Source: Hortaea werneckii (lineage: Eukaryota; Ascomycota; Dothideomycetes; Mycosphaerellales; Teratosphaeriaceae). Taken from it: a stretch of 64,000 nt of DNA. Below, in pieces: positions 32,233 through 42,086 of the stretch. The position numbers and the translations under genes were made by a program. The notes beneath the pieces were generated by a model. That model was not told the DNA's origin. It searched no databases and was given only the letters and a program-made list of their open reading frames with translations. Numbering within the stretch: the stretch's first letter is position 1; the number at the start of each line of letters is the position of its first letter. The DNA is taken from the NCBI GenBank assembly GCA_037044905.1, contig JBAOKB010000020.1, positions 1,488,001 through 1,552,000 on the forward strand, in the 5' to 3' direction.

Positions 32233-33355
32233 GCTTGTGCGAAAGCATGAGTCTTCTAAATGTGGTTGATGATGCGGCAGCAGCGGGTTACGTGGAGCAA
32301 GGGAACAAAACTACGAACACTAGATGCGTGTCAAGAGCGGCCAAGGATGAGCACGACGAGCGAGGTTGCGGCTCGTTAGAGGGCTGGCAATGGCTACTCG
32401 CTACGCATATGCATGCTCGAGGCCCTACTGCCTGGGAGTCCTTCGTCGGCGCGCGTGCTTTTGGGGCGTTTTATGCAGCTGCGCATGTAGTTCACTGGCT
32501 GCGGTATGCATGGCTTGAACGTGATTATCTTATCTTCTCATATCATATCTGTTGCTCTGTTTGTAGTCTCCCAGGATAAAGGTCTGGGTGGGTATTCCTC
32601 TCACTTAGTACCAGCGATGCCTTGGACACCGGCTCGTTGTGGACTTTGCCACTGCCACCGGTAGTTCCTTTGACCACCGCTAGAATGTCCGGAGACCACG
32701 CATGTACATGTTCAGGCCGAACGTGCTTGCCATCGCTTCGCTAACTTCCGCTTCGTCGTGCCCCATGGGTCAACCGATGCTTTATCCTCCGGTAGTGCAA
32801 CCTTCCACCAGTTCCTGTACGACTTTGCATGTTATACTTCGCCGTAGACTAGGAGAGCCAGAACTGATGATTGCACTTTAATGGCGTGTCCTCTCTTGTG
32901 AATGTCATCCCTGGGAAACCAAATAGACCTCTGGTCTCCATCTAGGCTCGTCGAATGGGCTCACGTGTAAGGAATCGCCACTAGTATCTCGCCACTTGTA
33001 TACACAACTGTAGGACGTGACCATTTCACACATACGTTGCGGAAATTTGGAACGTGATCCGATCTTTTAACGAGTACACCACGTCCATCGTTCGAAGAAT
33101 ATACAACGTCATCGTGATAAGGGAGCATATCAGGTGGAAATCCAAGCAAGGTGTGCTGGACAAGAATACTGACATCGAGCTAATTACACAGGTACTCTGG
33201 CACAAATACTTTGAAGTTGTTGAGCTGTGCATTCTTATGCCATCGCAAACCTCCACATGACATTGGTGCAGACTTCCTCCACGGCCAACTTCGAAGCCAT
33301 TGGCTTCCCGTGAACTCCCTCCTCTCCATCAACATTACGCCTCAAGTGGATACCC
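32233..33355. other. Convergent 3' spacer, no gene seen
   Basis: About 1.1 kb between the convergent eL19 and IF1 genes. It must hold both 3' UTRs. Frames are short with no recognisable product. Confidence 0.45.
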
Positions 33356-33640
33356 TTACTGCTTCTTGTTCAGCTCCTCGGCCTCAGCACGGTCCTTGCT
33401 CAGCTGAGCCTCAGAGTCGGCAATCTTCTTCTTGAGCGCCTCCAACTTCTCCTTCTCGCGGCGGCGGATCTCCATGTCCTCGTTGGCCTTCTCGCGCTTG
33501 CTGAAGCCGTCACCGCCGGCGCCGCCTGCGGCGCTGCGAGGAGAGCCGGTGTCGCCAGCCGCCATGCGGTAGGTGGTCGTAGCGAAGGTACGGGCTGGCT
33601 GGGCGCGTGGGAGAGCGCGGGTTGCGAGTCTGAGAGACAT
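33356..33640 (-). CDS. INH1: Mitochondrial F1F0-ATPase inhibitor (IF1/Inh1)
   Basis: A 94-residue frame from ATG 33640. The first 25 residues are an Arg/Ala-rich mitochondrial presequence (SLRLATRALPRAQPARTF). The mature part carries the family core: GSPRSAAGG, then GDGFSKREKANEDMEIRRRE and a coiled coil KEKLEALKKKIADSEAQL. IF1 binds the F1 catalytic interface and blocks ATP hydrolysis when the membrane potential collapses; the downstream helix mediates dimerisation. The histidine cluster that senses pH in mammalian IF1 is absent, as in yeast. It is convergent with eL19 and divergent from hexokinase. Confidence 0.93.
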   Translation of the reverse strand: MSLRLATRALPRAQPARTFATTTYRMAAGDTGSPRSAAGGAGGDGFSKREKANEDMEIRRREKEKLEALKKKIADSEAQLSKDRAEAEELNKKQ

Positions 33641-34427
33641 GATGACGTATAATTGATGTCTGATAAAAGGAAGGTGTCAGCGATTGATATGTGTGAGGAT
33701 GGGGAAGATAGCGTGGCTTCTATGTAGAACTCACGTAGTGATTATCGGTCTGTTGCGATGTATGAAGACAGCTAGATGATGGATGGCGGTTCTTCAGTAC
33801 CTGTAAGGTAGCTCGCCTGTTGTGCTCGTTCCTGGAGCTTAGGTCGGCCGCTTCCGCCGCTGCATGTCCACGAGTGACGTTTCTGGGCCGAAGCTCAACC
33901 TGCACCTATCGTCACTTGCAGCTCAGGAAAAGTGAAAGTCGTCCTTCTTGCATCAATCTTCACTCCTGCACACATTCTCTCTACCCGGGTTGCTGCAAGG
34001 CTTTACTACAGGTAAGTGAACGCCTGTTTTTGGTCCTTGTTATACGTCTTGAGCATCTCCCCAAACAATGTTGAACGGTCGCGACCACCTGCACCTTCTT
34101 TCGCGTTGAGGGGCATGGAGGGGCACAGATGCGTGCTTGTAGTCAGACGTGAAGAAAGTCAGCAGCAGGCTACCTGACCCAACACAACAGCGAGCCCGTA
34201 CTGCTCACAGACGCAATTCGGCTCATCTACGCCTCTCCACCTTGGTCGTCGCACATTGGCCGCTCTCCACCTCCTCCAACCTTCATTCGGCCCGATATCC
34301 TTGGAACTTCTAGGCTGACACGACCCGTTGACAGCAACCACCTACCTTCCACGTCTCTCGGCTTCCTTGACCTCGGATTACCGGCGTAACCGTTCATTGC
34401 CCAAAGAATCAACACACTGCCTTCAAG
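33641..34427. other. Divergent region between IF1 and hexokinase genes
   Basis: About 790 bp holding the promoters and 5' UTRs of both genes. No further gene seen; an antisense frame at 34227-34658 overlaps the hexokinase start and looks like a shadow. Confidence 0.5.
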
Positions 34428-35996
34428 ATGGTAGGCCTCGGACCAAAGCGGCAGCCCAGCCGTAAGGGGTCGATGGCCGACATGCCCCGCGACCTCCTGG
34501 GTGAGATCCGTCGTCTGGAGGATCTCTTCACCGTCGACACGCCGAAGCTCAAAGCCATCTCTGACCACTTTGTTGGCGAGCTCGCCAAGGGTCTGTCCAA
34601 GGAAGGCGGCAGCATCCCCATGAACCCGACATGGTGCATGGGCTTCCCGACCGGTCATGAGACAGGCACCTTCCTTGCTCTCGACATGGGTGGTACCAAC
34701 CTACGTGTCTGTGAGATCCGTCTGCCAGAAGAGGTGGGCGAATTCGACATCATCCAATCCAAGTACCGTATGCCTGAGGAGCTGAAGTCTGGCAACGCCG
34801 ACGAGCTTTGGGGCTACATTGCCGACTGCCTGCAGCAGTTCATTGAGTACCACCACGAGGGCGAGAAGCTGGACAAGTTGCCTCTTGGCTTCACCTTCTC
34901 CTACCCAGCTACACAAGACTACATCGACCATGGCGTGCTGCAGCGTTGGACCAAGGGTTTTGACATCGACGGTGTCGAGGGCAAGGACGTCGTTCCACCG
35001 TTCGAGAAGGCGCTGGCGGAGCGCGGTGTGCCGATCAAGCTGACTGCACTTATCAACGATACCACCGGCACGCTGATTGCTAGTGCCTACACGGACCGGG
35101 AGATGCGTTTGGGGTGCATTTTCGGCACTGGCTGCAACGGCGCATACATGGAGCACTGCGGCGAGATCCCTAAGCTTGAGCACATGAACCTTCCTAAGGA
35201 CCAGGAAATCGCCATCAACTGCGAGTGGGGCGCTTTCGACAACGAGCACAAGATCCTCCCGCGCACGCCATACGACGTCATTGTTGACAAGGACTCGCCA
35301 CGCCCAGGTCAACAGGCCTTCGAGAAGATGATCGCTGGTCTTTACCTCGGTGAGCTCTTCCGTCTGGTCCTTGTCGATCTGCACGAGAACCCCAAGGTCA
35401 AGATCTTCGAGGGTCAAGACATTGCTGCCCTCAGGAAGCCCTACTCGCTCGACTCTTCATTCCTTTCGGACATTGAGAACGACCCGTTCGAGAACTTGCA
35501 GGAGACTCACGACAAGTTCCTCAACCAGTTGAAGCTGAAGTGCACGAGGCCGGAGCTGGAGCTGGTCCGTCGCCTGGCTGAGCTCATCGGAACGAGAAGT
35601 GCGCGTTTGAGCGCTTGCGGTGTTGCGGCTGTGTGCAAGAAGAAGGGTTACAAGACGGCGCACGTCGGAGCTGACGGGAGTGTGTTTAACAAGTACCCTC
35701 ACTTCAAGGTATGATCTGCGACCATGAACAAAACATTAACAGCTGCTGACCTCTCTTTGTAGGCCCGTGGTGCTCAAGCCTTGAAGGAGATCCTGGACTG
35801 GGAGGCGGGCCGTGACGGCAAGCCGCTCGGCCGTGGCCATGATCCAGTCGAGATCCTCCCTGCCGAGGATGGCTCTGGTGTGGGTGCTGCCTTGATTGCG
35901 GCACTGACTTTGAAGCGTGTCCAAGAGGGCAACAAGTACGGTATTCGTGACCCTGATGGCATGGTCGCCAGCACCGTCGGTGGGAAAGCAAGCTAG
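34428..35996 (+). CDS. hxkA: Hexokinase
   Basis: Two exons, 34428-35708 and 35763-35996, with a 54-nt intron, give 504 residues, slightly more than the usual 490. The N-terminus MVGLGPKRQPSRKGSMADMP includes an RKGS site that could be phosphorylated by PKA (inference). Family motifs: FLALDMGGTNLRVCEIR (phosphate 1), PLGFTFSYPATQ, LINDTTGTLIASAY with the catalytic Asp, GCIFGTGCNGAYMEHCG, NCEWGAFDNEHK, SPRPGQQAFEKM, and HVGADGSVFNKYPHFKARGA across the splice junction. It phosphorylates glucose and fructose in the first step of glycolysis and, by analogy with yeast Hxk2, may take part in glucose repression. A single conventional hexokinase domain is present. Confidence 0.96.
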
Positions 35997-36432
35997 ATTA
36001 GTTCCTTTCTCTCGATGACGAGCATAGAGTCTGACGACTGCACGACTTCATGTTGATATACATTAGTAGGGAAGGTAGTTGGCCTCCACTGTGAATGCAT
36101 TGTGAACCTATTGCGTCTGATACATAGTTTCAAGAGCTGAATAGTGAAGTCATGGGATGAGGACTTCAGACCTGACGCGACCTGGTTCTTGCAAATTTAG
36201 AACGTCTATGACAGGTCTGGAAATCGTCTGGTGGCGCTATTTGCTCGAGAATTGAGACCTGAAGTCGGATCGAAGATAGATTGATTCGTCCGCCAAGCGA
36301 AAAGACAGGATGTCAAAAAGCTTTGTAGCGAAGCCCGACCATGCGCGCCTTCTCGCTCCTTGAAATGTTGGCATCCTTGTCCTTTTCCCTGTGAACACGA
36401 GCGTGACCTTGAATCCAGCCCCGCAGGTCAAT
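35997..36432. other. Spacer after hexokinase
   Basis: About 430 bp with the hexokinase 3' flank and promoter of the small gene that follows. No gene seen. Confidence 0.5.
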
Positions 36433-36840
36433 ATGGCAGACCAAGATGACTTTGAGATCGACCCTGCCATCGCCGCAGCGATGGGCTTCTCAGGTTTCGG
36501 CACGCAACCAGGCGGCAAGAAACGGAAATTCGACGGCGGCAATGCTTTTGTTGACCCTACCATAAAGAAGATGACGGAGGCGCCGACTTCTTCAATCCCC
36601 GCAGCAAGTGGTAAAGGTGCGAATAACACGCCACTGGGGCAGAAGTCGGCTTTGACTGGCATGAAAAATATTGCATCTACGTCTGAAGCTCATGCGATGC
36701 AAGACGCCGTTAGTGGCGAAACGTCTGGACGGCCGGACTTGCAGACTTTGCGGCATGGGATCAAGAATGACAGAGGAGATATGGCGTACTTCCTCCCGAG
36801 CTTCATTGAGGACCCTTGGAAAGGGCTGGAGCCGAAGTGA
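36433..36840 (+). CDS. Small conserved-looking fungal protein, 135 aa, unknown function
   Basis: A single exon from ATG 36433; the frame upstream begins only with GTG. The 135 residues start with a compact motif, DFEIDPAIAAAMGFSGFGTQP, followed by a basic GGKKRKFDGG that could be a nuclear localisation signal. The middle is low-complexity. The C-terminus is again ordered-looking: RPDLQTLRHGIKNDRGDMAYFLPSFIEDPWKGLEPK. I have an impression that such short proteins, with FGF-type N-terminal and DPW-type C-terminal motifs, recur in Pezizomycotina, but I cannot name a family or role. No signal peptide or membrane segment. Confidence 0.65.
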   Translation: MADQDDFEIDPAIAAAMGFSGFGTQPGGKKRKFDGGNAFVDPTIKKMTEAPTSSIPAASGKGANNTPLGQKSALTGMKNIASTSEAHAMQDAVSGETSGRPDLQTLRHGIKNDRGDMAYFLPSFIEDPWKGLEPK

Positions 36841-37784
36841 TGAGACGAAAATGCAGATTTCGAGTACGTCTAGCTGAGGTGCATGGGGAACTTTGCTCTC
36901 GACATGGGGATTGTCAAGGACGCTTCCCGGGTGACTAGGCTGGTCACTGGGATGCGGCAACAGTTGAAGAGAGATGGTGAAGGAGATTGAGTTGCCATAC
37001 CGTTCTGGGAATTTGAGCAAATGGCGCGTTCGCCAGTTGTGGAGATCCGCGAAGGACTTTGGGGGGCGATTGCTTGTGCTTGCCGAATGATTCAGGCAAT
37101 TTCACTAAATTCTCGGAAAGGTATTGGCTCTTGGACAGAATAAGCGTATGGGGACATTGAGAATGAATGGCAAGCATTCCGTTGGAGGCGATCTCGCTAT
37201 TTCCATTTCATGCCCCGTAGCTTAAATGGCATTTGGAGAAGTTGCACCGGTTTGTACCGAGCAAACGCATGTCAGCAGGGATAGTCAAGACTCCACCTTA
37301 TGGCTCGTTGCAATGTCCTGGACTTATGGCTAGAGTCAAAGGAAAGCTTCTTTGAATCGTCAAGGCTGTCATTGCTTTGCACGCGAGTTTGGCTTATTGC
37401 CTGCCAGACCGAACCAGCGCTTCTATGCTTCGAAGTAAGGAGATGTTAACTGTAAAATTAACCATCGTCTACGCTTGGGTATGATGACTGGGTTGTCCGT
37501 GTTGTTTGGATCTCTCTGCCATACCCCGGGCAGCTGAAGCCGCCAATTAATCTGGTACTGTTCGAATCTTGAAAGAGAGACAGAGGCCTATACATAAAGC
37601 ATTTCATTACCTGGTCAAGAGGCCTTCCTGTCCCAATGAACGTACTCATATCTTTCATAAAAGCAAATTGAATCGCAGATCGGAATCTTCTACCACTGGG
37701 TATCTTCGCTATATCTTGAAATGTCTCCTCTCGCCTCACGAGTAGCACATGGGTGTCATCTATGCCATTTTACACTGAAGCCCA
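36841..37784. other. Convergent 3' spacer, no gene seen
   Basis: About 940 bp between convergent genes. Only short frames on both strands, with no recognisable product. Confidence 0.45.
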
Positions 37785-38783
37785 TCAAGCTTTCTCAAAA
37801 GCCAAAATAGCCTCGCCAACCCCTTCAGGACTAGGCTTCTCTGCGCAAACATCTGGTTCGAAGCCAAAGTTCTGCTCCAAAAATTCCCTCGTCGTAGGCC
37901 CAATGGTCGCAACCCTTGTTTTGATTCGGCCTGACATGGCCTCACGCCTACCGGCGTTGTACTTGCCTGATCGTTCGTCTAGCCAGCCTAATGCGCTCAG
38001 CATCGCTTCGCAGCCCTGTGGCGAAAAGACAACGATCCATTGCTCCGTGACTTGAGCGGTCTTAGCTTCATGAAGCAGGACGGTGAAGTCCTCCTCGAAA
38101 GTCGCCATCTCTCCAGTCTCATAGACGACCACTTCCATGACTGGTGCTCGCTCTGTCTCAGGCAGGTCATCCGACTGCAATGTCTTTGGGATGATGTCTC
38201 TTCGTTGTTCGCCAACCAGGAATAGCAGTGGCAAGGTCCGCCCATCCAGATGCGTCACTTCGGCCGAGATGGTCTTCCGATGCTCCAGAATAAGTTTGGC
38301 CAGCGCCTCGCCGTTGCCGCTCTCCTCCCCGACCACTGGACAGGGCAGACCTAATGACTTGACCCCGCGTGCTGTGGCTGGACCGACGACGTAAAGTGGC
38401 ATGTCTTTGTCGAAAATCGTATCGAGCTTGCCTGGGTCCAGCTTCAGGACAACAGTCGCAAAAGCATCCACGGCCCGCTGAGAGGTGAAGATGATGCCGC
38501 CAAACCGTTTCGCTGGGTTGTTGGTTGCTTTGCGTAGCTTGGCTGGGTTCTCTGGGCTCCCCCCAGCGAAAGCGAAGCGCTCAGCCGATCGTTTTAGATT
38601 TCGCAATGCATCATCTCGAAATTGGTGTTCCAGTACCGGGACGAAAATCGGCTTGTATTGAAGGCCGTCGCCATTCTCAAAGTATTCTTCATAGGAATCC
38701 GAAGGGGATGACTTGGTCTTCAGGAGATATACAGGCTTTTGGCCTATTTTGAGATTTGCCAGACCATCCGTGACACCGTCCAT
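37785..38783 (-). CDS. HEM4: Uroporphyrinogen-III synthase
   Basis: An intron-free frame of 332 residues from ATG 38783. The family is poorly conserved, but the expected landmarks are in order: PVYLLKTKSSPSDSYEEYF at the start, the PVLEHQF segment, GGIIFTSQRAVDAFA, PLYVVGPATARGVKSLGL, LFLVGEQRRDIIPKTL, VVVYETGEM, WIVVFSPQGCEAMLSALG and the closing RVATIGPTTREFLEQNFGFEP with AEKPSPEGVGEAI. The enzyme cyclises hydroxymethylbilane to uroporphyrinogen III with inversion of ring D in the cytosolic part of heme synthesis. The length matches fungal homologues. Confidence 0.93.
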   Translation of the reverse strand: MDGVTDGLANLKIGQKPVYLLKTKSSPSDSYEEYFENGDGLQYKPIFVPVLEHQFRDDALRNLKRSAERFAFAGGSPENPAKLRKATNNPAKRFGGIIFTSQRAVDAFATVVLKLDPGKLDTIFDKDMPLYVVGPATARGVKSLGLPCPVVGEESGNGEALAKLILEHRKTISAEVTHLDGRTLPLLFLVGEQRRDIIPKTLQSDDLPETERAPVMEVVVYETGEMATFEEDFTVLLHEAKTAQVTEQWIVVFSPQGCEAMLSALGWLDERSGKYNAGRREAMSGRIKTRVATIGPTTREFLEQNFGFEPDVCAEKPSPEGVGEAILAFEKA

Positions 38784-39104
38784 GGTTTGTGATAAAGGCT
38801 TCCTGCTGTGAGGTCAAAGACAAGCGGTGTCGTACAATGGTATTTCGGCGACATGTTGTAACTTCCCCATCTGGCACACTCGGGTGAAGCCGGAGCTAGT
38901 GGTAGCGTCGAAGTTTGACCACTTGCGGGCACGAGCACTTCGAAGGTCCGTAGCCCTGCGAATTACACCTTCGGCCTCGCGCTTGAACAGCAAAGCAAAG
39001 GCTTAGGTCTGTCACTCAAAGACCTTGGCGCACGAAAGATTGAATCGTTCAGCTCGAACGAATTCACTCAGCAAACCCATCTGAACGCAAAGACCGTCGC
39101 AAAG
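38784..39104. other. Divergent promoter between HEM4 and THO7 genes
   Basis: A 321-bp interval between outward-facing start codons; no gene seen. Confidence 0.5.
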
Positions 39105-40206
39105 ATGGCTCACGCCTATGGCATTTTGCCTGAGCAAGCGCAAGAAGGCAAGGTTTGAATCGACAAGGCCTGGTCGATCACGAGCTGACTTTTCTTCAGA
39201 TGCTCTGCACGCGACGCGACTTTTGCCCGTTGAAGAGCGTCCGTTTCTGCGGGTACAAAAGAGCCTGCTAAGTCCCAATTCGCTCCTACGCGTCAAACCC
39301 GCTCGTCAATTACCTTCACCTCCACCTGAAGGCCAAGAAGGCGGCGAAGGCAAGGAAGACAAGTCTGGAGAGCCATCGAATCCTGAGGAAGATGACTTCA
39401 AGCTTCGCCAGTTTAGGGAAGAGGTGTTGATGGACTTTGCAAACCTGGAGAGCAGCATCTTGCGCATTCAGCTCATACAGTCCTCCAATCAGCGGGAGCG
39501 CGAACGGTATGCGGCGGAGAAAGCGAAGATTTTGGAGACCGCGCAAGCAGTGAGGGATAACACAGTAGAGCTCAGGGCACAGTTGGAAGAGGCGCAGAAG
39601 GTCTTGGAGCGCAGGAAGGGATACGACGAGCTTGCAGGCAAGATCTTGGATGACAAAAAGCTCAGAAGCCGGGATGATTGTAGAGCGGAGATTGAGAGGC
39701 TTGAGAAAGAGATCGAAGATCTACAGCAGGAGAGTGCGGACTACGAGACTACATGGTCAGGCAGGAAGGAGCAATTCGGCAAGATTGTAGCAGAAGGCGA
39801 GGCTATGAGGCGGTTGATCAAAGGCATCAAGGACGAGCCCGAAGGCGAGAAAGAGGACGAAGATATGGAAGGTGAGGATGGGACGCGCGGTGAGAGCAGC
39901 AGAATGGGCACCCCTGCGCCAGGCGCGACTCCCATGCATGGCGAAGGAGAGACACCTTTCCCTGCATCCCAAGACGTTGGAGGTTCTACCCAAGACAGGC
40001 CCGCCAACCAATCTTTTGAGACGAACGACGCAACTCGAACTAGCAGCAGGGCCGGCTCGCCACCAAAGCAGACTGCAGAGGCGTCAGTCGATGTTGAGAT
40101 GCTGGAGCAAGAAGGGCCGCCCAAAGACAGCAAGGGAATGGAGGCCACAGCTCAACAGGTCACCGAGCCTGCTGAGGGTATGACGGAGCAAATGGATGAG
40201 AGCTGA
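39105..40206 (+). CDS. THO7: THO complex subunit 7 (Mft1/Tho7 family)
   Basis: Two exons, 39105-39147 and 39200-40206, give 349 residues. The only join that keeps the family N-terminus in frame uses a GC donor (AG/GCAAGG) with a CTGAC branch and TTCAG acceptor, yielding MAHAYGILPEQAQEDALHA and then TRLLPVEERPFLRVQKSLLS. The family signature LHATRLLPVEERPF is clear. Residues about 95-240 form a long coiled coil (FREEVLMDFANLESSILRIQ, RERERYAAEKAKILE). The C-terminal third is acidic and low in complexity with EDEDMEGEDG. THO couples transcription elongation to mRNA export in the nucleus; subunit 7 works as a coiled-coil partner inside it. Confidence 0.88.
39148..39199 (+). other. GC-AG intron of the THO7 gene
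   Basis: 52 nt with AG/GCAAGG donor, GCTGAC branch and TTCTTCAG acceptor. A GT donor nine bases downstream (39157) would leave the second exon in the wrong phase. Confidence 0.75.
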
Positions 40207-42086
40207 ATGGGCAACTTGCTCTTTGGAGGCCCGCTCTGGCACACTGGCATCAGGATGGCCGGGGCACGAAAGGTTGATGTTGCAAATGAAAACCAATGTC
40301 AAAGAACAAGCACCCCGCGGTGTTAGACGTTCTCTAACATCATATTGGATCTGCAAAAGCCACATCAATGTGCCTCGCAATCGAATTCCGCGGCTGGTGC
40401 ATTACATTACGACGCACGGAAGAGCATCCTCCCACATCGAAATCACCGCTGCCTGTAGAGAGTAAGTTTAAAGACTTTGCCGAGAATATCGATCGACAAG
40501 GTTACGAGGAAATCATGGAATGATCTGCAAATCTTCCGGCGCCAACACGCTCGTTTCTCAGCGGAGCTCACCTACGAACTCGGAGCGGATTGGATTGATA
40601 GCGGGCTGGATGGATACGCTTTCAGATATTAAGCTTCCAATCACCAGCGCATCTCATTTACGGCAATGGTGGTGACCGGGACTGGTGATGGCCAGGGTAG
40701 TTTCAAGTGTGCAGGTTTTGCTACACAGGAGATGCCAAATACAGGTAGCTTTGAAGCCGCAGAAGACATGACCGGTGCGAAAAGGCAGGGCGATTCGAAT
40801 TCCCAAAATGACGCACAAGCTCAAATTCGCGTCTCGGAGGCAAATGGGTGTTTTTGAGTGAGGACATCCATCTGTGAGGCGATTGGGGGCAGCGATCACT
40901 CACGCAACAACTCTCCAATTGTCTCGAAAGTACGCCCCGTCTTGCACCGAGATGGACAGGCACTCTAGCCTCGACTCGAGCGATCACTGCCCCGCAATTC
41001 GTATCGATTGGAGTCGATCGAAGCCTCGCCCAAGAAATAATCAGAAAGCATATAATTTGACTGGCGTCTTCCACCCGAGGACGTTCGGAGCTTCTCTGCT
41101 GTCAGGAACGTGCTCCGCCTCAAGCTTGCTGACCTCATTCATCGGCATCACAGTTGTCCTATGGCGTACTTCATAACAAATGGTCAGAAGCCCCGGATGC
41201 TACCGTAGCTGCCGATACGAATCGACAATAATAGTGCCAGATCGTCGTTAGGGCCCCGGGGTTTGGAAACGCTCTGGAGCGTGGCCATGCTTCCCCTGCT
41301 GGCGTACCGCCAACCTTAATCGCAACCTTGTACCGGTCCTGCCAAGTAATTGTCATATGTTGCCTGTGACTTCCAATTTGCGGCGGAGGCAGAGCATCGA
41401 TTGTACTCAGATTGATAAAAATCATAATAAGAACAAACGCATAAGGTGGACATCAAAACAATCCCCGGAGAAGATATAAGGCGTCAAAAGCTGGCAAATC
41501 TGACGCTGCGAAAACAGAGTTTCACGGTTAGCCCGATCCCGCTTTCTGGAAGCGCATCGTCGCCGTTCGGCATTGTCCGCTCCATCTGCTGCAGCTTCAC
41601 GAGAGAATACTCTTCAGAGATGCTAAATTTGCTTTCAGGCGCGTGTCCTCCACCGGAAACCTCTTCGGCTCCAGTGTTCGATGCTGCGCTAGTCCACCTT
41701 CCACTGCGTTACATGCGCAGGTGCAAAAGCTTACCGTACGTCCCAGGGCCCGACGCGTATTTGGCACATCTTCGTATTGCTAGCTCTGAGATCCAATGCG
41801 GGCTGGCCTCGTGTTCGTGGAAAGTAATGCAAGCATCTTTTTCTACGTTTAGATTCATGACGATGAGCGTGTATAGCTTCGAAGGCGGGAGGAAGACACG
41901 AAGGCTGACTTCAAGCAGAAGAGATGATATATCAAGGCCCGTCTGTCGCTGCATGATCTGTACATTCCTTCCAGTTCAGTCTTCACTTGTCTATTGTATA
42001 TCTCATAGCCCGCATCCCCAGTACAGTACTTTCCAGTACAGCATCTCTCGCTTTGCCAGCATCTTCCTCCTTCGTTTAGCCTCAGG
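40207..42086. other. Gene-poor spacer of 1.9 kb
   Basis: No supported gene. A 224-codon frame at 41446-42120 begins with GTG, has no recognisable domain and runs into the start of the next gene, so I treat it as chance. The right end holds the promoter of the exon-repeat gene. Confidence 0.45.

Noticed and set aside
34701..35417. A 238-codon frame antisense to hexokinase
   Set aside because: Shadow of the strongly biased codon use of the hexokinase gene.
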